NCBI RefSeq assembly: GCF_011694515.1 | Contig: NZ_CP050192.1 | Span: forward strand, 1,681,399 to 1,745,398 | Source: Mycobacterium sp. DL592 | GTDB lineage: Bacteria; Actinomycetota; Actinomycetes; Mycobacteriales; Mycobacteriaceae | DNA: 64,000 bases | Reading direction: 5' to 3' | Shown: piece by piece, positions 57,699 through 64,000 of the stretch | How positions within the stretch are numbered: position 1 is the stretch's first letter | Layout: the number at the start of each line of letters is the position of its first letter | The notes under the pieces: generated by a model | Seen by the model: the letters and a program-made list of their open reading frames with translations, nothing else | Databases searched by the model: none | What the model was told of the DNA's origin: nothing | Made by a program: the position numbers and the translations under genes

Positions 57699-59009
57699 GT
57701 GTCCCGAGAAGTGCATCTGCTGGCTTTCGGCAGCACCCGTTCCGCAGGTCCGTGGCGCCATCCCGATATCGACAACAGCACGTCGGCGGTGCGCCGCCGG
57801 CTGATCGAACGCGCTCGCACCGCGGAAAGGGGCACCTTCGATGCGCTGTTCTTCCCCGACGGACTGAACTTCGGTCCGCCGGCCACCTGGGCGTACAAGA
57901 CAACTGAGGACTTCGAACCATTGACGGCCACCGCGGCGCTGTCGTCGGTGACCGAATACATCGGGCTGGTGGTAACCGGCTCAGCCACGCTCGCCCACCC
58001 TTATCACCTTGCCCGCCAGTTGCTCTCACTGGATCACCTCAGCGGCGGCAGGGCCGGGTGGAACCTCGTCACCAGCTTCGCCCGCGCCGCGGCAGACAAC
58101 TTCAGCGACCGCGGGGTGGTTGACCATGACGAGCGCTACGCCGTCGCCGACGAGGCGATCGAGGTAGTCAAGAAACTGTGGGACGGCTGGGGTGAGGAGA
58201 CGATCGTCGAAGATCGCCGGCGCGGAATCTTCAACGACGTCAACACAATCCAGGTCGCCGATCACCGCGGCCGGCACTTCCAGGTCAGTGGACCACTGGG
58301 AGCGGCGCGCTCGCAGCAGGGCCAGCCGGTCATCTTCCAGGCGGGCTCGTCGCCGCGCGGCCGTCAGTTCGCCGCCCGGCATGCCGAGGTGATCTTCACC
58401 GGGCAGGGCACCATCTCCCGCGGCCAGGAGTTCTACCGGCAGATCCAGGCCGAGGCGCGTCGCCAGGGCCGGGCACAGGCACCGCTGATCACACCGTCGC
58501 TGCGGGTCCTCGTCGGCTCGACCGAGGACGAGGTGCGGCGATTGCAGCAGGCGGAGTTCGACTACTTCAGTCCCGAGTACCAGGCGGGCTGGCTGCTCGA
58601 AGTGGACGTCGACGTCACCGGAGCCGACCTGGACGGGCCGGTTCCCGACTCGGCGTTCCCGGCCACCACCGAGACCCACCAGACGGCGCTGGCCGGATAC
58701 CGCGCACTGGCCACCGACGGCAATCCTACGGTCCGGGAGTTCCTCTACCGCACTGTCAACGGGTGGGGCGCCCGGGTGGCCGGTACGCCTGAGCAGATCG
58801 CCGACGAGATCGAGGCCTGGTTCGTCGGCCGGGCAGCCGACGGCTTCGTGCTCGCCGACTCCGGACTTCCCGGACAGCTCGACGATTTCGTCGAACAGGT
58901 CGTTCCGGTGTTGCGCAAGCGTGGACTGTTCCGCCACGAGTACAGCGGGCCCACCCTGCGTGACCATCTCGGACTCGCCGTCCCTGCGCGCCGGGTGAGG
59001 TCGGCATGA
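57699..59009 (+). CDS. FMN-dependent monooxygenase (NtaA/SnaA/DszA family), first copy
   Basis: A 436-residue luciferase-like flavin monooxygenase. Family marks are SLDHLSGGRAGWNLVTS (about residues 109-125), the conserved DHDERYA, the FQVSGPL segment and VIFQAGSSPRGRQFAARHAE. Relatives cleave C-S or C-N bonds using FMNH2 (DszA, NtaA, CmoJ, YxeK). It is translationally coupled to the second monooxygenase gene (ATGA overlap). The permease and GNAT genes downstream point to an amino-acid-like sulfur compound as substrate. The flavin reductase is not in the window. Confidence 0.88.
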   Translation: MSREVHLLAFGSTRSAGPWRHPDIDNSTSAVRRRLIERARTAERGTFDALFFPDGLNFGPPATWAYKTTEDFEPLTATAALSSVTEYIGLVVTGSATLAHPYHLARQLLSLDHLSGGRAGWNLVTSFARAAADNFSDRGVVDHDERYAVADEAIEVVKKLWDGWGEETIVEDRRRGIFNDVNTIQVADHRGRHFQVSGPLGAARSQQGQPVIFQAGSSPRGRQFAARHAEVIFTGQGTISRGQEFYRQIQAEARRQGRAQAPLITPSLRVLVGSTEDEVRRLQQAEFDYFSPEYQAGWLLEVDVDVTGADLDGPVPDSAFPATTETHQTALAGYRALATDGNPTVREFLYRTVNGWGARVAGTPEQIADEIEAWFVGRAADGFVLADSGLPGQLDDFVEQVVPVLRKRGLFRHEYSGPTLRDHLGLAVPARRVRSA

Positions 59010-60397
59010 GCCTCGCGCCGTTCGTGCTCTCGGCCTTCACCATGTCGACCGCTTCGCATGGAAACTTCGGCCTGTGGCGGCATCCGGCGGATCGCACCGC
59101 GCACTACACCGACCTGAACTATTGGGTGGATCTGGCCCGCCTGCTCGATACCGGGGGCTTCGATCTGCTGTTCGTCGCCGACGCCGTCGGCCAGCTCGAC
59201 GTGTTCGGGGGCAGCGCACAGGCCGCGCTGGCCCATGCTGTGCAGACCCCCGTCACCGATCCGCTGCTCGCCGTCTCGGCGATGGCCGCGGCCACCACCC
59301 GGCTCGGGTTCGGTATCACGGTCTCCACGACCTACGAGAGCCCGTACCTGTTGGCCCGCAAGTTCAGCACGCTCGATCACCTGACCGGCGGGCGGATCGG
59401 CTGGAACGTCGTCACCTCGCTACTCGACAGCGCTGCGCGCAACATCCTCGGCCGCGAGCGCCAGATTCCGCACGACGAGCGCTACGCCATCGCCCAGGAG
59501 TTCCTGGACGTCACCTACAAGCTGTGGGAGGGATCGTGGGAGGACGGAGCGGTGGTGCGCGATATCGCGCGCGGCGTGTTCACCGACCCCGACAAGGTTC
59601 ATCCGATCGAGCACGAGGGCCGTTACTTCAGCGTCCCCGGAGCGCATCTGGTCGAGCCCTCACCGCAGCGGACGCCGGTGCTGTTTCAGGCCGGCTCGTC
59701 GACGGCGGGCCGCGAATTCGCGGCCAGCAACGCCGAATTGGTGTTCCTGTCGGACCCTCGGCCCGATGTCGTCCGGTCGCGTGTCGATGACATCCGGCGC
59801 CGGGCGGTCGAACAGGGGCGGGCGCCGGACTCGGTGCGGTTCCTGACGTCGGTGGAGATCGTCGTCGACAGCACGGCACGGGCCGCGCAGGCTAAGGCTG
59901 ACGAGCTGTCGCGCTACACCGACCTCGAGGGCGGGCTGGTTCTGTTGTCCGCACTCACCGGGGTCGACTGGTCGACCTACGGGGTCGACCGGCCGATCGA
60001 GCAGTTCGACACCGACGCGTGTCGCTCGATCCTGTCCACCATCGAAGACCCCGCGAATCCCGGCCTTCGGCAGCGAATCACATTGCGCGACTATGTCGGA
60101 AAGCTCGGCGGCTTCGGCGGTCCGCTCTTCGTGGGGGATCCGGGCAGTGTGGCCGACGGCCTTCGCGACTATGCCGCCCGCACCGGGGTCGACGGGTTCA
60201 ATGTGGCCTACCACGTCACCCCCGGCAGCTTCGCCGACGTCGCCGAATACCTCGTACCGGAGTTGCGGCGTCGGGGGCTGGTCAGTTCGGACCCGGGGGA
60301 GACGTTGCGCCAGCGACTGTTCCCGGCCGGATCGGCCTATCTGCCGGATGACCATCCGGGTTCGGCATACCGCAAAAGAATCTCAGCGATTCGATAA
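59006..60397 (+). CDS. FMN-dependent monooxygenase (NtaA/SnaA/DszA family), second copy
   Basis: A 463-residue member of the same family as the gene before it but clearly divergent. It has TLDHLTGGRIGWNVVTSLL, HDERYAIAQEF, YFSVPGAHLVEPSPQRTPVLFQAGSS and the C-terminal helical part. The two proteins may act one after the other or on different substrates; heterodimers cannot be excluded. ATG 59006 overlaps the previous stop. A palindromic terminator follows. Confidence 0.88.
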   Translation: MSLAPFVLSAFTMSTASHGNFGLWRHPADRTAHYTDLNYWVDLARLLDTGGFDLLFVADAVGQLDVFGGSAQAALAHAVQTPVTDPLLAVSAMAAATTRLGFGITVSTTYESPYLLARKFSTLDHLTGGRIGWNVVTSLLDSAARNILGRERQIPHDERYAIAQEFLDVTYKLWEGSWEDGAVVRDIARGVFTDPDKVHPIEHEGRYFSVPGAHLVEPSPQRTPVLFQAGSSTAGREFAASNAELVFLSDPRPDVVRSRVDDIRRRAVEQGRAPDSVRFLTSVEIVVDSTARAAQAKADELSRYTDLEGGLVLLSALTGVDWSTYGVDRPIEQFDTDACRSILSTIEDPANPGLRQRITLRDYVGKLGGFGGPLFVGDPGSVADGLRDYAARTGVDGFNVAYHVTPGSFADVAEYLVPELRRRGLVSSDPGETLRQRLFPAGSAYLPDDHPGSAYRKRISAIR

Positions 60398-60400
60398 CTG

Positions 60401-60427
60401 ACGGTACGGAAAGCTTTCCGGCACCGT
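60401..60427 (+). terminator. Palindromic hairpin after the monooxygenase pair
   Basis: CGGAAAGCTTTCCG at 60407-60420 is a perfect 14-base palindrome, flanked by ACGGTA and CACCGT that extend the stem imperfectly. It starts just after the second monooxygenase stop. It may reduce read-through into the permease gene or serve as an operator. A further small palindrome, GTGCCAGGCAC, is at 60461-60471 in the permease leader. Confidence 0.5.
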
Positions 60428-60516
60428 AACTATCACATCAACAACAGGTAAAACCCTTGCGTGCCAGGCACTTGCGTGGCGCCGGTGATGCACGCCGGGT
60501 TCAGAGAGGTAACGTC

Positions 60517-62043
60517 ATGTCCACATCACACATCGGACTCGGTGGCCGTCGGCTGACCGCGGCAGAATCCACCGGGCTGGAACGAGAAGCGCTGGGCCCC
60601 TGGGGCGTGTTCGCCCAGGGTCTGGCCGCGGCGGCGCCCAGCGTGGCCATCGCGTCGGTGCCCTTCGGACTGTTCGTCGCAGCCGGCGGGGGTGCCACGT
60701 GGGCGGTACTGATCGGTCTGGCGTTGACAATCCTGATCGCGACGACGATCAGCTTCCAGGCCAAACGCACCGTGTCGTCCGGATCGCTGGGCACCTACAC
60801 CGGTAACGGCCTCGGTCCCGGTTTCGCCTACGCCGCCGGGTTCAGCTTGCTGCTGGGCTACATCGGGTTCGCCATCACCGGGACCCTCGGCGGTGTGCTG
60901 TATCTCGACTCGTTCCTGGAGTCCATCGGGTTGGGTTCGCAGGCGGCCTGGTTCCGACTGCTGCTCGTGGTCGTCGTGGTCGCCGCCGCCACGTTCCTGC
61001 CCATCCGGGGTGTCGCGATCGCCGCGAAATATGAACTGGCCTTCGAGGTAATTGCTATCGCGTCGATCCTGGTGATCATCGTGGCCTCCTATGTGAGCTA
61101 CGGCGCACACATCGACACCGAGCAGTTCAGCCTCTCGCACCTGGGCAACAGTGCCACTTTCATCGCCGCAGTGAGCGCAGTCGGTTCTTACGCCGGATTC
61201 GAAAGTGTGGCGTCTCTTGGCGCGGAGGCCAAGAATGCTCACCAAAACATCGCCCGTTCGCTGCTGCGGGTGGTGCTGCTGATCGGTGTGCTCTACATCT
61301 TCACGACGTACCCGCAGATTCTGCACTTCGGCGCCATCGACGGGGACAAGGCCGTGCTGCCCCAGCTGGCCGACGTCACCGGGGTCTCGTGGGTCAACTA
61401 TGTCGTGGGTCTGACGGTGGCGATCGCCTACATCGTGTTCGTCACCGCGGTGACCACCGCCGCCGCCCGGTCGTTGTTCACCCTGGCCCACGAAGGTGCG
61501 TTACCGCAGGCGCTGACCCGCGTGCACGCCAAATACAAGACGCCGTGGGTGGGCATCGTCTTCGTCGGAGCTCTGGCGCTGATCTTCTCGGCGACTGCGA
61601 CCTTCAGCTCGGTGGGCCGGCTGGTGTTCGACGTCTACGGCGGCTACGTGGCCAACTGGGGATTCCTGGTCAGCTACCTCCTTGTCGTCATCGCAACACC
61701 TATCTGGCTGCGGAAGATCAACGCGCTCAACGTGACCCGGCTCGTGGTCTCTGTTGCCGCGACACTGGGCATCGGCTATGTGATCTTCTCCAACTTCTAC
61801 CCGGTTCCGGAGTTCCCGTTCAACATCCTGCCGTTCGTCTTCCTCGGTCTGCTCGCCGCCGGCCTGGCCTGGTACCTCTACCTGCGTAAGACCCGGCCCG
61901 AGGTGGCCGCCCGCCTCGGCACCATCCAGACGCTGTCGGAGGCCGAACAGCAGCGGCTGATCGACGAGGGAATCCTCGAGGTGCTCACCGACGAGGCCCC
62001 CCGGCACGACGACGACCGCGACAAGCAGGCGGTGGCGAAATGA
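60517..62043 (+). CDS. APC family amino acid permease
   Basis: A 508-residue transporter with about 12 transmembrane helices and the APC start region ALGPWGVFAQGLAAAAPSVAIASVPFGLF. It should import an amino acid or derivative by coupling to an ion. The cytoplasmic C-terminus is charged. AGAGAGGT precedes ATG 60517; the longer frame from 60457 has no site. The stop overlaps the start of a 54-residue gene by ATGA. The context suggests uptake of a sulfur-containing amino acid conjugate. Confidence 0.9.
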   Translation: MSTSHIGLGGRRLTAAESTGLEREALGPWGVFAQGLAAAAPSVAIASVPFGLFVAAGGGATWAVLIGLALTILIATTISFQAKRTVSSGSLGTYTGNGLGPGFAYAAGFSLLLGYIGFAITGTLGGVLYLDSFLESIGLGSQAAWFRLLLVVVVVAAATFLPIRGVAIAAKYELAFEVIAIASILVIIVASYVSYGAHIDTEQFSLSHLGNSATFIAAVSAVGSYAGFESVASLGAEAKNAHQNIARSLLRVVLLIGVLYIFTTYPQILHFGAIDGDKAVLPQLADVTGVSWVNYVVGLTVAIAYIVFVTAVTTAAARSLFTLAHEGALPQALTRVHAKYKTPWVGIVFVGALALIFSATATFSSVGRLVFDVYGGYVANWGFLVSYLLVVIATPIWLRKINALNVTRLVVSVAATLGIGYVIFSNFYPVPEFPFNILPFVFLGLLAAGLAWYLYLRKTRPEVAARLGTIQTLSEAEQQRLIDEGILEVLTDEAPRHDDDRDKQAVAK

Positions 62044-62204
62044 GCGGTCGCACTCGACTGTTCTTCTCCGCGATCCGTAGTGGATGGCTCACTGCCACAA
62101 CACCTCCGCGCGAGCTGAAGCAACCGGAGAGCATCGAACTGAGCTGGCTCAACGAAGCGACGTTGGTGGGCATCTCGGTCCCGCCGCCAAGGAGCAAGAA
62201 ATGA
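62040..62204 (+). CDS. Small 54-residue protein coupled to permease and acetyltransferase genes
   Basis: The frame starts at ATG 62040, overlapping the permease stop by ATGA, and ends with TGA at 62202-62204, overlapping the acetyltransferase ATG by ATGA. It codes for MSGRTRLFFSAIRSGWLTAT and a polar remainder ending PPPRSKK. No domain is recognised. Coupling on both sides argues for real translation. The basic N-terminus with a short amphipathic stretch could contact membrane or a partner. It may also serve only to carry ribosomes to the next start. Confidence 0.6.
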   Translation: MSGRTRLFFSAIRSGWLTATTPPRELKQPESIELSWLNEATLVGISVPPPRSKK

Positions 62205-63190
62205 CACTGCTCGACATTTCGGTGACAGGTAGTTGGTCGGTCAACCCGATCGCACCCACCGACCATCCGCTGATCGCCGACTTTCTGGCGACCACTCCCG
62301 GACTGGGTGGCCGCAAGTTCGCCGCCGACTCCCGCGATGTGGCCGAGCAGCTGGACGGGGCCTTCCAGACGCGTGTCGTGCGCGACAGTCGCGGCCGGGT
62401 GCGCGGGTACGCGGCGGTGCATCACCCGCACGGTGAACAGCCCGAGATCCTCGGTGACTTCGCGTTCGGCGGCGAGGTGCCCTCCGACATCGTCGACGAT
62501 GTCATCGGGCTGACAGTTCGCCGCTTCGAACGCGAATCGGCGGCCATCGCAGGGTCGTTCTTCCGCGTCATCCTCGGCGACGACCAGACCGACGTGATCG
62601 ATGCCCTCAAACGGCGGGGTGCCGTGCGAGAGGCCCAGTTCGTCGGTACTCGCAAGCCGTTGCATACCGAGGATGAGGATGCGTTGGAGCAGTACCGCAT
62701 TCCGGGCATCACGGTGATCGGCTGGCCCGAGATCATCAGCCGCGGGCTGGGCGAGCAGGTGCGCCAACTCCAGCATGCGACCTTCCTGGAGCACTTCGGC
62801 AACATGTCGAAGACGCCCGAGGACTGGCAGCACCACATTCACAGCCGATCATTCACACCGGATTTCAGCAATGCCGCGGTGGATGACAGTGGCGAGGTCG
62901 TCGGCTACGTGTTGGGCTCCACCTACACCTCGGGGACAGCACCGGGCGAGGAGCGCAGCGCTCACACCGACTACATCGGTGTCCGGCCCGACCAGCGCAA
63001 GCATGGAATCGGCGAGCTCCTGCTGCGCAAGATCTGGCTGGCCGCGTTGCGCCGCGGACTGACCGCTGCCTCGCTAGGCACCGATATCAACAACCGCAGC
63101 AAGGCCCATCTGCTCTACCGGCGCCTCGGCTATGTCACGGTGTCGCATCAGTCGGCTTACCGGATCGATACCGCAGGGGCGCAGTCATGA
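62201..63190 (+). CDS. GNAT family N-acetyltransferase
   Basis: A 329-residue protein with two GNAT-like halves. The C-terminal half is the more typical: YIGVRPDQRKHGIGELLLRKIW (around residues 260-281) is the acetyl-CoA loop, and the chain ends in the LLYRRLGYVTVSHQ segment. It probably acetylates an amine, perhaps the amino group of an imported S-substituted amino acid. ATG 62201 has AAGGAG 6 bases upstream, inside the small gene. The stop overlaps the next ATG by four bases. Confidence 0.87.
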   Translation: MTLLDISVTGSWSVNPIAPTDHPLIADFLATTPGLGGRKFAADSRDVAEQLDGAFQTRVVRDSRGRVRGYAAVHHPHGEQPEILGDFAFGGEVPSDIVDDVIGLTVRRFERESAAIAGSFFRVILGDDQTDVIDALKRRGAVREAQFVGTRKPLHTEDEDALEQYRIPGITVIGWPEIISRGLGEQVRQLQHATFLEHFGNMSKTPEDWQHHIHSRSFTPDFSNAAVDDSGEVVGYVLGSTYTSGTAPGEERSAHTDYIGVRPDQRKHGIGELLLRKIWLAALRRGLTAASLGTDINNRSKAHLLYRRLGYVTVSHQSAYRIDTAGAQS

Positions 63191-64000
63191 CCGAATCCAC
63201 GACTTATCTTGCTGTTCCGACGGCGTCGGACACCGATCTGTCCTCAGCGTTCGGCCCGATCTTCGACAAGATCGCCGAGGCCAGTGTCGAACGTGAACGC
63301 GACCGGGTGTTTCCCTACGAGCAGGTGCGCTGGCTCAACGACGCCGGCTTCGGGACGCTGCGCATTCCGGCGACCAACGGCGGGTTCGGTGCCTCCCTGG
63401 AGCAGACGTTCCAGCTGCTGGCCGACCTGGCCGCCGCCGACTCCAACGTCGCGCATGTCTGGCGCAATCATCTGGCCTTTGTCGAGGACAGGCTCAACGC
63501 TGAGGTCACCGACGGCAACGACACCTGGATCAAACGCTTCCTCGGTGGCGAGTTCGTCGGCGGCGGATGGACCGAGGCCAACAATGTTCCGCTGGCCAAC
63601 CTGACGACGACGATCACCGCCGAGGACGACCACTGGTTGGTCAGCGGCGCGAAATACTATGCGACAGGTAGCCTTTACGCGGACTGGCTCGACGTCCTCG
63701 GGCGTGGTGATGACGGCGAACTCCTGACGGCGCTGGTCCGCAGCGACGATGTCGGCGTCACCCTCGTCGACGACTGGGAGGGATTCGGTCAGCGCACCAC
63801 GGCCAGCGGTACCGCACGCTACGAGCGGGCGCGCGCCGACCGTGGGGACGTGTTCCCGGCGACCGACCGGTTCAGCTATCAGGGCCACTTCTATCAGAAC
63901 GCGATGCACTCGGTGCTGACCGGAATCGCCAAAGCCGCACTGCGGGACGGGTCGACGGCATTGACCGAGCGGATCAGGAATTATCCGCAGGGCCTGACCC
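63187..64000 (+). CDS. Acyl-CoA-dehydrogenase-fold flavoprotein (DszC/SfnB type), N-terminal part
   Basis: The frame starts at ATG 63187 and runs off the window, giving 271 residues. It has the acyl-CoA dehydrogenase fold: VRWLNDAGFGTLRIPATNGG, LADLAAADSNVAHVWRNH, WTEANN and LVSGAKYYATGS (the usual hydroxylase-like FMN segment). This matches the DszC/SfnB group, which oxidise sulfur or sulfone compounds with FMNH2, rather than true dehydrogenases. The ATGA overlap with the acetyltransferase keeps it in the cluster. The C-terminal part lies outside the window. Confidence 0.85.
   Translation, partial: MTESTTYLAVPTASDTDLSSAFGPIFDKIAEASVERERDRVFPYEQVRWLNDAGFGTLRIPATNGGFGASLEQTFQLLADLAAADSNVAHVWRNHLAFVEDRLNAEVTDGNDTWIKRFLGGEFVGGGWTEANNVPLANLTTTITAEDDHWLVSGAKYYATGSLYADWLDVLGRGDDGELLTALVRSDDVGVTLVDDWEGFGQRTTASGTARYERARADRGDVFPATDRFSYQGHFYQNAMHSVLTGIAKAALRDGSTALTERIRNYPQGLT

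Noticed and set aside
63209..63604. 131-residue frame near the right end
   Set aside because: Arg/Ser/Pro-rich shadow of the DszC/SfnB-like gene, which starts at 63187 in another frame and runs off the window.

Overview
The window is one continuous stretch of GC-rich (about two-thirds G+C) chromosome from a mycobacterium, most likely a rapid grower of the Mycolicibacterium type. Gene content and order follow the M. tuberculosis Rv2455c-Rv2403c segment (korA-korB-mobA-rpf-valS-folC-ndk-rne-rplU-rpmA-obg-proB-nadE-proA-MoxR/VWA-nadD-rsfS-gpgP-octT-degV-comEA-comEC-holA-rpsT-lepA-lppR). Inserted in that backbone are genes typical of environmental mycobacteria. No rRNA, tRNA, CRISPR array, prophage or insertion sequence was seen. 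Species was not determined.

Layout. 1-2153: KorAB 2-oxoglutarate:ferredoxin oxidoreductase and MobA. 2154-3146: a gene-poor kilobase with several hairpins, ending in a structured leader before two tandem resuscitation-promoting-factor genes (3147-4180). 4207-9413: an FAD monooxygenase facing away from an S9 peptidase, a trans-acting enoyl reductase homologue and a DUF937 protein. 9490-14454: valS-folC-DUF4233-ndk. 14752-20994: rne, rplU, rpmA, obg, proB. 20991-23416: minus-strand genes (unknown, sirtuin, YdcF-like, small protein). 23677-29747: nadE, metallo-hydrolase, enoyl-CoA hydratase, ribokinase, proA. 29765-33266: MoxR ATPase and VWA partner, facing a PE-PPE-domain hydrolase. 33406-36742: tightly coupled nadD-rsfS-gpgP-octT-degV, joining NAD synthesis, ribosome silencing and methylglucose lipopolysaccharide synthesis. 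36745-41488: DapB-like oxidoreductase, comEA, comEC, holA, rpsT. 41758-45149: circularly permuted ATP-grasp, alpha-E and transglutaminase cassette. 45089-47649: PepSY membrane protein and RNase Z-like hydrolase. 47889-50772: glutamine-synthetase-like ligase, creatininase-family hydrolase and TetR regulator. 50744-54132: aldo/keto reductase, CBS protein, SsuD-like monooxygenase, PemK-like protein. 54167-57617: lepA and two PknH-sensor-type lipoproteins. 57699 to the end: two NtaA/DszA-type flavin monooxygenases, an amino-acid permease, a 54-aa gene, a GNAT acetyltransferase and the start of a DszC/SfnB-like flavoprotein.

The most interesting material is the last cluster. Its gene set resembles the logic of the Bacillus S-substituted-cysteine salvage operons (N-acetylate, cleave C-S with a flavin monooxygenase) but uses an APC permease, two distinct monooxygenases and a short gene coupled to both neighbours. 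Other unexplained structure: a 36-bp tandem repeat at the 5' end of octT with a diverged copy inside the S9 peptidase gene; a long inverted repeat at the end of the CBS gene; a palindromic element between rpmA and obg; paired operator-like sites before the glutamine-synthetase-like gene; and many leaderless promoters with a TANNNT hexamer 6-8 nt before the start codon.
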